This document shows, piece after piece, positions 26,562 through 36,262 of a stretch of DNA of 64,000 bases. The notes under the pieces were generated by a model, which searched no databases, was not told where the DNA came from, and worked only from the letters and a program-made list of their open reading frames with translations. Source of the DNA: Kallipyga massiliensis ph2 (GTDB lineage Bacteria; Bacillota; Clostridia; Tissierellales; Peptoniphilaceae); contig NZ_HE978585.1 in NCBI RefSeq assembly GCF_000311985.1, forward strand, positions 466,346 through 530,345. Reading direction: 5' to 3'. The stretch's first letter is position 1; each line of letters opens with the position of its first letter. The position numbers were made by a program, and so were the translations under genes.

Positions 26562-27443
26562 ATGAAACTGACCTATTTAAAGACATTTATCAAGGTGGCG
26601 GACCGGGGGTCCTTCTCCCAAGCGGCACGGGAACTCAGCTACACCCAATCGGCCATCACCATCCAAATCCAACAGCTGGAAGAGGAGTTCAATACCCAGC
26701 TCTTTGACCGGATCGGAAAGGGCGTTCGCCTGACGGCCCATGGCCAGCTCTTCTACACCCATGCCCAGGCCATCGTCGCCGCATGCCGCCAGGCCGAATA
26801 TGAGATGGCCCATGCCCCCATCCGGGACCCCATCCACCTGGGGACCATTCACTCTCTCTGCAATTCCTTTGTCCGGGATGTCCTCATGACCTTCTACAAG
26901 GCCCACCCCGACCAGTCTGTCCGGATCACCACCGGGTCCCCTTGGCAGATCGAGCGGATGCTCAACAGCAATGAGCTGGACCTGGCCTATCTCTTTGACC
27001 GCCCCCTCTATGACGTCAACTGGATCAAACCCGTGGATAAGGAGGAGGCCCTCTGCTTCATCGCCCACCGGGACAACCCCCTGGCCAAGCAAGACCAGCT
27101 CAAATTGGAGGACCTCATGGACCAAAGCTTCCTCCTCACCGAACAACACGACAACTACCGCTTTGCCCTGGAGCAGGAGCTGGCCAAGCGAGGCCTGGAA
27201 ATCCAGGCCCGGTTGGAGGTCCCCAACACCGACATCATCCTCCGCCTCATCGAAGACAATGGCGGCATTTCCTTCCTCCCCGAGTACAGCCTCCGACACC
27301 ACATGGCCGGAGACAAGCTCAAGATCCTCCCCGTGGAAGACTTCCACCTCTCCATGAACCGCCAGCTCATCTACCATAAGAAAAAATGGCTCAGCCAGCC
27401 CATGAAGGACATGATCCGCTTTTTCCAGGACCAGCAGGATTAG
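26562..27443 (+). CDS. LysR-family transcriptional regulator
   Basis: DNA-binding regulator of 293 residues. A winged helix-turn-helix occupies residues 1-60 (MKLTYLKTFIKVADRGSFSQAA, then SAITIQIQQLEEEF as recognition helix), followed by the periplasmic-binding-like effector domain. It diverges from the serine dehydratase operon, the classic arrangement of a LysR regulator and its target, so serine-responsive control of sdaAB-sdaAA is likely; the effector is inference. The ATG at 26562 has AAAGGGGG upstream. It is followed directly by hairpin array C. Confidence 0.9.
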   Translation: MKLTYLKTFIKVADRGSFSQAARELSYTQSAITIQIQQLEEEFNTQLFDRIGKGVRLTAHGQLFYTHAQAIVAACRQAEYEMAHAPIRDPIHLGTIHSLCNSFVRDVLMTFYKAHPDQSVRITTGSPWQIERMLNSNELDLAYLFDRPLYDVNWIKPVDKEEALCFIAHRDNPLAKQDQLKLEDLMDQSFLLTEQHDNYRFALEQELAKRGLEIQARLEVPNTDIILRLIEDNGGISFLPEYSLRHHMAGDKLKILPVEDFHLSMNRQLIYHKKKWLSQPMKDMIRFFQDQQD

Positions 27444-27458
27444 GAGGTGGAAAGGTGG

Positions 27459-27936
27459 GCTGGCCTTCCCTGGGAACCTCATCATTCCGCCATCTCCCAG
27501 GGCGGCCCTACCCTGTCTAGCAGCGAAACCGGACTCCAGCCAGGGCGTGACTACCCTGGCTAGCGGAAGAACTGGGCCCCAGCCAGGGCGAGGCTTCCCT
27601 GGCTTATGTCGAAATCGGTCTCCAGCCAGGGCGCCCTTACCCTGGCTCGCGGCAGAATTGGGCTCCAGCCAGGGCGTGACTACCCTGGTTAGCAGCAGAA
27701 CCGGTCTCCAGCCAGGGCGAGGCTTCCCTGGCTTATAGCGAAACCGGACACCAGCCAGGGCCGGGCTTCCCTGGCTTATGTCGAAATCGAACACCAGCCA
27801 GGGCGGGGTTACCCTGGCTAGTGGCAGAATCGGGTCTCCAGCCAGGGCGTGGCTACCCTGGCTAGTGGCAGAATCGGGTCTCCAGCCAGGGCGGGGTTAC
27901 CCTGGCTAGTGGCAGAGTTGGGTCTCCAGCCAGGGT
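27459..27936. repeat. Intergenic hairpin array C: about ten 43-44-bp tandem units
   Basis: Clear units begin with CCAGCCAGGG at 27536, 27579, 27622, 27665, 27708, 27751, 27794, 27838, 27882 and 27926, after two decayed copies. Each contains AGCCAGGG-8 nt-CCCTGGCT, a perfect 8-bp hairpin in most copies. The linker between hairpins is relatively conserved, of the type CTAGTGGCAGAATCGGG. The early part of the array has a 43-bp period and the late part 44, due to one extra G. Open frames on both strands here are repeat artefacts. Confidence 0.93.
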
Positions 27937-27975
27937 CCACCGACCTGTTAAGTCTCCCATATTATTTCGAGAGCG

Positions 27976-28024
27976 AAAAAAGACTGTGCCCAAACGATCC
28001 ATCGTTCGGACACAGCCTTTTTTC
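27976..28024. terminator. Terminator of the SPFH protein gene, bidirectional in form
   Basis: A long stem (about 22 bp, few mismatches) pairs AAAAAAGACTGTGCCC with its counterpart around CC, and has A/T tracts on both sides. It would end the minus-strand SPFH transcript and any readthrough from array C. Confidence 0.85.
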
Positions 28025-28057
28025 TATTCACCAGCAGCTTCTTATAGAAGGCTGCCC

Positions 28058-29377
28058 TTATTTTTCTTCTTGGGGGGCGGCTCCCGGCTTATCCTCAGAG
28101 GAGCCGATCAGCTTGTGGCCACAATTGGAGCAGAACTTAGCAGAAGGATCCTTCAAGCGCTCTCCGCAGTTGGGGCAGTGGGCTTCAACTGCCTCCGGTT
28201 TTTTTGTTCCACAATTTGAACAGAATTTTCCGCTATTCTCATGCTTGCACTCCGGGCAAATCCAGCGGTCGGCAGCGACCCCAGTCCCGCCGGAAGTCCC
28301 ACCAGCCACGCCGGCGCCACCGGAAGTGGTCCCACCGGCCCCGCCGGAAGCCTCCTGGTTTTTCCGGGATTCCTCCGCCATCTGCTGGGCGTTGGTCTGG
28401 GAGAATTGCCCCATGCCCTGGCCCATGGCATTCATGCCGATCCCCATGCCCATGAAAGCCTGGCCGGCACCGGCTTCGTTTGACCCTGCGGCCTCCAGGC
28501 CACGGGCGATGGCCCCTTGGACATAGCCTTCGCGGATGGAGGGGTCGCCCAACATGGCACCCTGGCTCCGCATCTCGACCAGCTTACGGGATTCCTCATC
28601 ATAGGAGATGGAGGCGATGGCCACATTTTCGACCACCATCCCTCTTTCTTTCCGCCACTTATCGTCCAGGACTTCCTGCATGTAGTCGGCCAGCTCCTGG
28701 CCACGGGAGTTGATGTAGACGATCCGCTCACCCTCACGGGAGAAGCGGTTGAGGGCGGTCTGGAAGGCCGTCAGGAACTCGTTCCGGTACTGCTCATTCA
28801 CATCCTGCATGGACACGGAGGTGGAAGCATCGTGGTCGGCCACCTCACGGTAGAAGAGGATGGGGTCAACGACCCGGATGGTGTAAGTACCGAAGGCTCG
28901 GAGGAAGAGCTCCGCATTGTAGGTGTTATCATAATAGGAAACGGGGTTGGGGGTCCCGAACTTGATCCCCCGAATCTCCTGGAGGTTGATATAATAAGCT
29001 TGTTGCTTGAGGGGGGTTGACCCGGAAAAGCGGAAGCGGTTGAAGGATTCCTTGACCCAACTGCCCAGTTCCCCATTCATGAGGGAAGGCATGGAGGAAT
29101 GATCCACCTTGAAGTAGCCCGGCTCCGCCGTGTAGTCGACGATCTTTCCGCCGTCGATGAGGAGCACGCATTGGTTAACACCGACGTGGATGATGGACCC
29201 GTTGGAAATCGTGTCGGGCGTATTCTTCGTGTTGGAATTTCTCCGGTCATCCTTGGACCGGGAGACGCCCGGTGCGGTGATGATTTCGGGGCCCATATAG
29301 GCCGATTCAATGGCTTCCAGCCAGGCATCGCCCAGGCCGCCACCGATGGCTCCGGCCCCTGCTCTAATTAATCCCAT
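28058..29377 (-). CDS. SPFH-domain protein with C-terminal zinc ribbons (virion-core-like family, 439 aa)
   Basis: Probable membrane-associated scaffold. The N-terminal two thirds is the SPFH (band-7-like) domain typical of bacterial proteins named virion core protein. A helical stretch and a methionine/glycine-rich region follow (residues 285-320 with repeated MGMG), then a Gly/Thr-rich linker. Two CxxC zinc ribbons end it: CPECKHENSGKFCSNCG and CPNCG with a matching CSNCG. The start at 29377 follows a GAGGAAAG site. It stands alone, convergent with array C. Members of this family are often induced by envelope stress; the role here is not visible. Confidence 0.85.
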   Translation of the reverse strand: MGLIRAGAGAIGGGLGDAWLEAIESAYMGPEIITAPGVSRSKDDRRNSNTKNTPDTISNGSIIHVGVNQCVLLIDGGKIVDYTAEPGYFKVDHSSMPSLMNGELGSWVKESFNRFRFSGSTPLKQQAYYINLQEIRGIKFGTPNPVSYYDNTYNAELFLRAFGTYTIRVVDPILFYREVADHDASTSVSMQDVNEQYRNEFLTAFQTALNRFSREGERIVYINSRGQELADYMQEVLDDKWRKERGMVVENVAIASISYDEESRKLVEMRSQGAMLGDPSIREGYVQGAIARGLEAAGSNEAGAGQAFMGMGIGMNAMGQGMGQFSQTNAQQMAEESRKNQEASGGAGGTTSGGAGVAGGTSGGTGVAADRWICPECKHENSGKFCSNCGTKKPEAVEAHCPNCGERLKDPSAKFCSNCGHKLIGSSEDKPGAAPQEEK

Positions 29378-29569
29378 TCTTTCCTCCTCACTTTCAGTTC
29401 AGATGCGGGCCCTTTTTCCGGCCCTTTCGCCGAATTTCCGACGTCAGTAACAGTTTTTCCGGTGGAATGGGATAGGATGGGTAAAAAATAATAAGTCCCA
29501 AATCCAGCCTTTGAATTTTTATACCCAATTCCAGGGATTCAAGATCAACCCAGCAAAGAAAGGAACGCC

Positions 29570-31441
29570 ATGAAAAACAACAAGAACAGGAAGCCCAGGA
29601 AGATAACCTACTATTATATTATCGTCCTGGCTGCCCTGATTTTAGCCCAAATTTTTTTGGTCCCCGGCATACGACAAAAGCAGGTTAAGGAGGTCCCCTT
29701 CTCTAACTTTATCGAGGATTTGAACAATGACCGGGTCACCAAGGTCTCCCTCAAGGAAAACCGCTATGTCTTCGAAGCCAAGGATGACAAGGGGAACACC
29801 CAGACCTATGAAACCGGGCCGTGGAACGACCCCAGCCTGACGGAAAGCCTGAAACGAAAAGGGGTGGAATTCGGAGCGACCATACCCTCTCCACCCAACC
29901 CCATCCTGACCTTCCTTCTCACCTTCATCTTCCCCCTGGCTATATTCTGGCTCATCGGCCGCCAGCTCATGAAGAACATGCCCGGGTCCAACGCCATGTC
30001 CTTCGGCAAGTCCAACGCCAAGGTTTACGTCAAGGCGGAAACCGGCAAGTCCTTTGCCGACGTCGCCGGCCAGGATGAGGCTAAGGAATCACTTAATGAG
30101 GTGGTGGACTTCCTGGACAACTCGACCAAGTATGAGCAAATCGGGGCCCTTTGCCCCAAGGGAGTCCTCCTGGTCGGCCCTCCGGGAACCGGAAAAACCC
30201 TCCTGGCCCAGGCCGTGGCCGGGGAGGCGGATGTTCCCTTCTTCATCATTTCGGGCTCGGAATTTGTTGAGCTCTTTGTCGGCATGGGGGCTTCCAAGGT
30301 CCGCGACCTCTTTAAGGAAGCCAAGAAAAAAGCGCCCTGCATCGTCTTTATCGATGAGATCGACGCCATCGGCAAGCGCCGGGATGGCCGGGGCCTGGGC
30401 GGCGACGACGAGCGGGAGCAGACCCTTAACCAGCTCCTCTCGGAGATGGACGGATTTGACGCCAACACCGGGGTGGTCATTTTGGCTGCCACCAACCGGC
30501 CGGAGGTCTTAGATCCTGCCCTGACCCGGCCCGGCCGCTTCGACCGGATGGTCCGGGTGGAACTCCCCGATGTCCGGGGACGGCTGGACATCCTCAAGGT
30601 CCACGCCAAGGATGTCAAAATGGTCGAGGACGTGGACTTCGACCAGGTGGCCCGGATGACGGCCGGAACTTCCGGAGCCGACCTGGCCAACATCATCAAT
30701 GAGGGGGCCCTCCGGGCTGTCCGTCAGGGACGGTCCAAGGTAACGACCGAAGACCTCATCGAATCCGTCGAGACCGTCATCGCCGGCCAGCAGAAGAAGA
30801 ACGCCGTCATCACCGACCGGGACAAGAAGATGATCGCCTACCATGAGGTGGGCCATGCCCTGGTCGCCGCCATGCAGAAGCGGTCGGCCCCGGTGACCAA
30901 GATTACTATCATTCCCAGGACCTCGGGAGCCCTGGGCTACACCATGCAGGTGGATGAGGAGGAGAAGGTCCTGGAGACCAAGGAAGATCTACTCAACCGG
31001 ATCCAGGTCCTGACCGGCGGACGGTCGGCGGAGGAGTTGGTCTTCCACACCCGGACAACCGGGGCTTCCAACGACATCCTCCAGGCCACTCGACTGGCCC
31101 GGGCCATGGTCACCCGTTTCGGGATGACCGATGAATTCGGCTTCCTGGCCCTGGAGACCGTGACCTCCCCCTATCTGAGTAGCGACACCGACCTCATGGC
31201 CGGCCCCGACACGGCCTCGGAGGTGGACAAGATGGTCCAGGCCATCATCGGTCAAGCCCACAAGGCAGCCTACGCAACCCTGGAGAAATACGAACGCCAG
31301 CTCCACGACATCGCCGGCTATCTCTTGGAGAAAGAGACCATCACCGGAGAGGAATTTATGGACATCCTCAACCGGTCCCTGGAATTCTACGGGATGGAGA
31401 GTATCGAAGAAGAGAAGACAGAAGAGGAGAACCATGACTAA
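29570..31441 (+). CDS. ftsH: ATP-dependent zinc metalloprotease FtsH
   Basis: Membrane-bound AAA+ protease for quality control. The 623 residues contain two membrane helices (about 14-34 and 107-130) flanking an extracytoplasmic domain. Walker A GPPGTGKT lies near 203, Walker [10 protein letters not shown] near 260, then the arginine-finger region. The zinc motif HEVGH is near 424 in the peptidase domain. The ATG at 29570 follows AAGAAAGGAACGCC. It overlaps the next gene by 8 bp and begins a long co-directional run. In many Firmicutes ftsH follows tilS-hpt; here that link is absent. Confidence 0.96.
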   Translation: MKNNKNRKPRKITYYYIIVLAALILAQIFLVPGIRQKQVKEVPFSNFIEDLNNDRVTKVSLKENRYVFEAKDDKGNTQTYETGPWNDPSLTESLKRKGVEFGATIPSPPNPILTFLLTFIFPLAIFWLIGRQLMKNMPGSNAMSFGKSNAKVYVKAETGKSFADVAGQDEAKESLNEVVDFLDNSTKYEQIGALCPKGVLLVGPPGTGKTLLAQAVAGEADVPFFIISGSEFVELFVGMGASKVRDLFKEAKKKAPCIVFIDEIDAIGKRRDGRGLGGDDEREQTLNQLLSEMDGFDANTGVVILAATNRPEVLDPALTRPGRFDRMVRVELPDVRGRLDILKVHAKDVKMVEDVDFDQVARMTAGTSGADLANIINEGALRAVRQGRSKVTTEDLIESVETVIAGQQKKNAVITDRDKKMIAYHEVGHALVAAMQKRSAPVTKITIIPRTSGALGYTMQVDEEEKVLETKEDLLNRIQVLTGGRSAEELVFHTRTTGASNDILQATRLARAMVTRFGMTDEFGFLALETVTSPYLSSDTDLMAGPDTASEVDKMVQAIIGQAHKAAYATLEKYERQLHDIAGYLLEKETITGEEFMDILNRSLEFYGMESIEEEKTEEENHD

Positions 31442-33098
31442 AGGAATGAATAAGGAAAAAGTCTATATCACGGGTCACCGGAACCCGGATACGGACTCCA
31501 TCTGCTCGGCCCTGGCCTATGCGGAGCTGAAAAATCGGATCGGGGATGTCGAAGCCATCCCGGTCCGCCTGGGCGAGCTCAACCAGGAAACCCGCTTTGT
31601 CCTGGACTATTTCGGGGCCAAGCCGCCCCAATACCTGGAGTCCATCCAACCTATTTTGGGAGACATCAATTTCGACTCCTCCTACGGGATCTCGCCGGGG
31701 ACCTCCCTCTACCAGGCCACAGAAATTATCCAGGCTAACTACCAGAATAACCTGGCGGTGGTGGATGAGGAAGAGAAGCTGATCGGGATCATCGCCCTGT
31801 CCAACATCGCCAACTCCTATGCCAACATCTGGAACGACAACATCCTGGGCCGGTCTCAGACCCCCCTCTCCAACATCATGGACGTCCTTTCCGCCGAGAT
31901 CCAATTCCTCCCGGACGACCCCCGGACCATCTCCGGCGACATCGCCATCTACGCCATGAGCCATGTGGACAATGAGCTCATCAAAGAAAATGACATTGTC
32001 CTGGTGGGAGACCGGGAAAACGCCCAGGAAGATGCCATCAAGAAGGGAGTAGCCCTCCTCATCCTGACCAACAACACCAAGCTGAGCGAGGACCTGGCCC
32101 GACTGGCCGAGGACTACCGGGTCACCGTCCTTTCCACGGGCCTCTCCACCTTCACCGCCACCCGCCTCCTTCCCCAGGCCGTCCCGGTGGGCTTCCTCAT
32201 GACCACCGAAAACATGGTCTACTTCCACACCACCGACTTCCTCCCGGATGTCCAGCAGAAGATGGCTTCCACCCGCTTCCGGTCCTATCCCATCGTGGAT
32301 TCCCAGAACCGGGTCGTCGGGTCCATCTCCCGCTACCACCTGATCAACACGGAAAAGAAGAAGGTCATCCTGGTCGACCACAACGAGGCCTCCCAGTCCA
32401 TCCCCGACCTCAACCAGGCGGAGATCCTGGAGATCATCGACCACCACCGGGTGGCCAATGTGACCACAGCCGGTCCCATCTACTTCCGCAACGTCCCGGT
32501 GGGCTGCACCTCCACCATCATCTCCCAGATCTACTATGAACAGGGGATCCGCCCCTCCCGTCTGGCCGCCGGCCTCATGTGCTCGGCCATCATCTCGGAC
32601 ACCCTCCTCTTCCGGTCCCCGACCACGATGGAAGCCGACCGCCAGGCCGTCGCTCGCCTGGCCCCCATTGCCGGGATTGACCCCGAGGAATATGCCATGG
32701 AGATGTTCAAGGCCGGGACGGACCTGACCTCCAAGAAGGCCAAGGATATCCTGACCGAGGACGTGAAATTTTTTGACATCCACAAGCATAAAATTCGGGT
32801 CGCCCAGGTCTTCACCATGGAAGACAATATCCAGGGGGAGATCAACGACAAGCTCTTTAAGGAGATGAACCGGATCCTCAAGGAGCAAGGGGACGACACC
32901 TACCTCCTCCTCATGACCAACATCTTCCGGGAGTCCTCCCGGGTTATGGTGGCCGGGGACCATGCCGACCTGGTGGCCAAGGAGTTCGGCGCCAACCTGG
33001 TGGACCACACTTTCGTAGCCGACGGCCTCCTCTCCCGGAAAAAGCAACTCATCCCCAAACTCAACCACGCCCTCTCCGAGGTCGAAAGCCATGACTAA
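31434..33098 (+). CDS. ppaC: Manganese-dependent inorganic pyrophosphatase with CBS and DRTGG domains
   Basis: Hydrolyses pyrophosphate. The 554-residue length matches the nucleotide-regulated CBS-type family II enzymes (simple ones are about 310). The DHH domain opens with GHRNPDTDSICSALAYAEL (metal-binding His and Asp). A CBS motif follows around residues 70-125, then a DRTGG-type insert, a second CBS around 250-305, the DHH signature EIIDHHRV near 335, and the C-terminal DHHA2 domain. In this family CBS domains bind adenine nucleotides that tune activity. The start overlaps the end of ftsH (GAGGAG before the ATG), implying coupled translation. Confidence 0.93.
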   Translation: MTKGMNKEKVYITGHRNPDTDSICSALAYAELKNRIGDVEAIPVRLGELNQETRFVLDYFGAKPPQYLESIQPILGDINFDSSYGISPGTSLYQATEIIQANYQNNLAVVDEEEKLIGIIALSNIANSYANIWNDNILGRSQTPLSNIMDVLSAEIQFLPDDPRTISGDIAIYAMSHVDNELIKENDIVLVGDRENAQEDAIKKGVALLILTNNTKLSEDLARLAEDYRVTVLSTGLSTFTATRLLPQAVPVGFLMTTENMVYFHTTDFLPDVQQKMASTRFRSYPIVDSQNRVVGSISRYHLINTEKKKVILVDHNEASQSIPDLNQAEILEIIDHHRVANVTTAGPIYFRNVPVGCTSTIISQIYYEQGIRPSRLAAGLMCSAIISDTLLFRSPTTMEADRQAVARLAPIAGIDPEEYAMEMFKAGTDLTSKKAKDILTEDVKFFDIHKHKIRVAQVFTMEDNIQGEINDKLFKEMNRILKEQGDDTYLLLMTNIFRESSRVMVAGDHADLVAKEFGANLVDHTFVADGLLSRKKQLIPKLNHALSEVESHD

Positions 33099-34254
33099 GG
33101 CCGGGGCCATGGGCCCTTCCCGGGTGGATGCCGGAAGCCAGGCCCCGGAAGGCCTGGGCGTATCCCAAATCAAGGCCGACCGGAAGACCGACCTCATCCC
33201 CGTCCGGGCCCAGGGGTCGGAGGAGGTCCTGAACCGGGCCGGAGCCCTTATCCGCCAAGGGGAACTGGTCGTCTTTCCGACCGAGACGGTCTACGGTCTG
33301 GGGGCGGACGGGCTCAATCCGGAAGCCGTCCGGGCCATCTTCCGGGCCAAGGGCCGGCCTTCCGATAACCCCCTCATCCTCCACATCGCTGACTTCGACC
33401 AACTGCCGGCCCTGGTGAACCAGGACCTGGCCCCCTTCCAAAAGCTCATGGAGGACCTCTGGCCCGGGCCCATGACCCTGGTCTTCCGCCGGTCCTCCCT
33501 CATCCCCGACCAGGTGACGGCCGGTGGAGATACGGTGGGGATCCGGATGCCCTCCCACCCCATCGGACGGGCCTTCCTCCGGGCTGCCCAAAGGCCGGTG
33601 GCCGCCCCTTCGGCCAACCTCTCAGGCCGTCCCTCGCCCACCAATGCCCGGGACGTCTACCAGGACATGGCGGGTCGCCTCCCCCTCATTTTAGACGGGG
33701 GACCCTGCGACATCGGGATTGAATCGACTGTCGTGGACCTGACGGTGGAACCGGCCCAGGTCCTCCGGCCGGGTTTCTATACGCCGGAAATCCTGGCCCC
33801 CTACCTGCCGAGGGTAGCCCTGGATCCGGGGCTGGGTCCCGGCCAGGTCCTGCCCAAATCCCCCGGCCAAAAATATAAACATTACGCCCCTCGGGCGGAA
33901 ATGACCCTTTTTGTGGATAAAAGTGATAGTATGGAAAAGGCGGTAAGGGATATCGTCACCCGCTACCTGGAGGCGGAGTCCCCCGATCGGGTGGGCCTCC
34001 TTCTTTTTGAAGAGAACGTCCGGCCCGTCCGGGAAGCGGTCAAGGCGGCCGGTGGCCCGGAGCCCTATATCATCAGCCAGGGCTCCCGGTCCGATCTCAG
34101 CGAGATGGGACACAGCCTCTTCACCAATTTGCGTCGATTTGATATGGCCGGGATGGCGGTCATTCTTGCCATGGGGGTTCCGCCCCTGGGCTACGGAGAA
34201 TCCATCATGAACCGGATGCGGAAGGCGGCGGCCGGTCGCGTCATCGAAGAATAG
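33091..34254 (+). CDS. L-threonylcarbamoyladenylate synthase (Sua5 type)
   Basis: Makes threonylcarbamoyl-AMP for the t6A37 tRNA modification. The 387-residue protein has the YrdC domain (about residues 45-235, with [23 protein letters not shown] and [13 protein letters not shown]) and the C-terminal SUA5 domain, giving the longer Sua5 form rather than the TsaC short form. Residues 1-35 are an unusual Gly/Ala-rich lead; an internal start near the YrdC domain cannot be excluded. The gene overlaps the pyrophosphatase gene by 8 bp, the same overlap as ftsH-ppaC, and is followed 8 bp later by upp. Confidence 0.93.
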   Translation: MTKAGAMGPSRVDAGSQAPEGLGVSQIKADRKTDLIPVRAQGSEEVLNRAGALIRQGELVVFPTETVYGLGADGLNPEAVRAIFRAKGRPSDNPLILHIADFDQLPALVNQDLAPFQKLMEDLWPGPMTLVFRRSSLIPDQVTAGGDTVGIRMPSHPIGRAFLRAAQRPVAAPSANLSGRPSPTNARDVYQDMAGRLPLILDGGPCDIGIESTVVDLTVEPAQVLRPGFYTPEILAPYLPRVALDPGLGPGQVLPKSPGQKYKHYAPRAEMTLFVDKSDSMEKAVRDIVTRYLEAESPDRVGLLLFEENVRPVREAVKAAGGPEPYIISQGSRSDLSEMGHSLFTNLRRFDMAGMAVILAMGVPPLGYGESIMNRMRKAAAGRVIEE

Positions 34255-34262
34255 GAGAAAAT

Positions 34263-34892
34263 ATGGAAAACGTCAGAGTCCTGGACCACCCTTTAATCAA
34301 GCACAAGCTCACCATTCTGAGGAACAAGAATACGGGGACCAATGAATTCCGCAAGCTGGTGGGGGAGATCGCCATCCTGGCCGGCTATGAGGCGACGAAA
34401 AACCTTTCCCTGGAAGAGATTGAAATCGAGACCCCCATGGAGAAGACCACGGGTTACCAGCTGTCCGGGAAAAAACTCTGCTTCGTTCCCATCCTTCGTG
34501 CCGGATTGGGCATGGTGGACGCCTTCCTGACCATCGTTCCCTCCGCCCGGGTGGGCCATGTCGGCCTTTACCGGGATCCCGAAACCCACAAGCCGGTGGA
34601 ATACTATTTCAAGATGCCGGCGGATGTGAAGGACCGGGAAATCTTCGTCCTTGACCCCATGCTGGCCACCGGCGGGTCCATGATCGACACCATTTCTTCC
34701 CTGAAGAAGTACGGCTGCGAGTCCATCCATGCGGTGGCCATTATCGGGGCACCCGAGGGAATCAAGGCCGTCCATGATGCCCACCCGGACGTGGACATCA
34801 CCCTGGCCGGCCTGGACCGCCAGCTCAATGAGGATGCCTATATCCTTCCGGGCTTGGGCGATGCGGGCGACCGCCTCTTCGGGACGAAATAA
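34263..34892 (+). CDS. upp: Uracil phosphoribosyltransferase
   Basis: Salvages uracil to UMP using PRPP. The 209-residue protein is of standard length. The PRPP loop is visible in [14 protein letters not shown] near residue 130, and the uracil-binding end in [18 protein letters not shown]. The ATG at 34263 follows AGGAGAAAAT. It lies between sua5 and murA in the co-directional run; the matching uracil permease is at 49260. Confidence 0.96.
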   Translation: MENVRVLDHPLIKHKLTILRNKNTGTNEFRKLVGEIAILAGYEATKNLSLEEIEIETPMEKTTGYQLSGKKLCFVPILRAGLGMVDAFLTIVPSARVGHVGLYRDPETHKPVEYYFKMPADVKDREIFVLDPMLATGGSMIDTISSLKKYGCESIHAVAIIGAPEGIKAVHDAHPDVDITLAGLDRQLNEDAYILPGLGDAGDRLFGTK

Positions 34893-34955
34893 AGGAAGTA
34901 TTTGGAATCATTTCCCGAAAAGAAGGGATTCGAAGAGACACGAGCGAGGATAAAT

Positions 34956-36230
34956 ATGACTTATATTAGAGTTCGAAGGAGTGAGCCCCTTCGGGGGACG
35001 GTTCCCATCTCCGGGGCAAAGAATGCCGCCCTGCCGATTTTAGCCGCCTCCCTCCTCGGCAACCAGGAGATTATTCTGGAGAATATTCCCCCCTTACGGG
35101 ACGTTGACGTTATGGTCGAGGTCTTGCGGTCCCTCAATGCCAAAGTGGACTACATTGGAGAGGATGTCATCCGGATCGACCCCACCACCGTCGACCGGTA
35201 TGAGGCCCCCTATGACCTGGTCAACCGGATGCGGGCCTCCTTCATCGTCATGGGCCCCCTCCTGACCAAGTTTGGCCGGACCAAGATCGGCCTGCCGGGC
35301 GGTTGTTCCATCGGCAAGCGGCCGGTAGACCTCCACCTTAAGGGCTTTGCCGCCCTGGGTGCGGAGATTGACCAGGAACCCAATATCATCGGGGCCAAGG
35401 CCCCCTCCAGCGGCCTGGTGGGTGGCCGGATCTACCTGGACTTCCCCTCTGTCGGGGCGACCCAGAACATCATGCTGGCGGCTTCCATGGCCAAGGGGGA
35501 AACCATCATCGAAAATGCCGCCAAGGAGCCGGAAAACGTGGACTTAGCTAACTTTATCAACAAGATGGGGGGCAAGATCCGGGGAGCCGGAACCTCCACT
35601 GTGGTCATCCAAGGGGTGGACCACCTGACCGGTGCCCGACACTCCATCATCCCCGACCGGATTGAAGCGGCCACCTTCCTGGTTGGGGCTGCCATGACGG
35701 GGGGCGAGGTGACGGTAGAAAACGTCCTTAGCGAGCACATCCGTCCCGTTTTGGCCAAGCTGAGAGAAGCCGGCTGCGACATCAATGAGGATGAGGACCA
35801 GGACAGGATCACCATCCATGCCTCCGGCCGACCCAAGGCCATCAACATCCGGACCCTTCCCTATCCGGGCCTGCCCACGGACGTCCAGGCCCAGTTCATG
35901 GCCATGATGACCACGGCTAAGGGCCAGTCCAAGGTGGATGAGACGGTTTTCGAGAACCGCTTCATGCATGTGGACGAACTCAACAAGATGGGGGCATTGA
36001 TCCTGACCGAGGGCAATGAGGCCATCATCCGGGGGGTTGACCACCTGGTCGGGACCAAGGTCCAGGCTACCGACCTCCGGGCGGGCGCAGCCCTGGTCCT
36101 GGCCGGCTTGGTCGCCGAGGGGGAGACCCAGGTCTACAATGTCTTCCACTTAGACCGTGGCTACTACAAGTTTGAGGAAAAACTCCGGGGCTTGGGTGCT
36201 GATATTTTCCGGATGGAGGAGGACGACTAG
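34956..36230 (+). CDS. murA: UDP-N-acetylglucosamine 1-carboxyvinyltransferase
   Basis: First committed step of peptidoglycan synthesis: transfers enolpyruvate to UDP-GlcNAc. The 424-residue protein has the expected length and the fold signature SGAKNAALPILAASLL near residue 15. The fosfomycin-sensitive catalytic cysteine lies in GGCSIGKRPVDLHL near 116. I start at ATG 34956 (MTYIRVRRSEPLRG) behind GCGAGGATAAAT; the open frame extends 18 codons upstream without a better site. Followed 32 bp later by recD2. Confidence 0.95.
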   Translation: MTYIRVRRSEPLRGTVPISGAKNAALPILAASLLGNQEIILENIPPLRDVDVMVEVLRSLNAKVDYIGEDVIRIDPTTVDRYEAPYDLVNRMRASFIVMGPLLTKFGRTKIGLPGGCSIGKRPVDLHLKGFAALGAEIDQEPNIIGAKAPSSGLVGGRIYLDFPSVGATQNIMLAASMAKGETIIENAAKEPENVDLANFINKMGGKIRGAGTSTVVIQGVDHLTGARHSIIPDRIEAATFLVGAAMTGGEVTVENVLSEHIRPVLAKLREAGCDINEDEDQDRITIHASGRPKAINIRTLPYPGLPTDVQAQFMAMMTTAKGQSKVDETVFENRFMHVDELNKMGALILTEGNEAIIRGVDHLVGTKVQATDLRAGAALVLAGLVAEGETQVYNVFHLDRGYYKFEEKLRGLGADIFRMEEDD

Positions 36231-36262
36231 GCCGGAGGGCCGGGTCAAGAAAGGAAAACACC

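Noticed and set aside
26577-27794. 405-codon minus-strand frame across the lysR gene and array C
   Set aside because: Part is antisense to lysR and the rest is translation of the 43-bp repeat.
31368-33197. 609-codon minus-strand frame opposite the pyrophosphatase gene
   Set aside because: Asp/Gly/Val-rich translation with no domain, fully antisense to a convincing pyrophosphatase gene.
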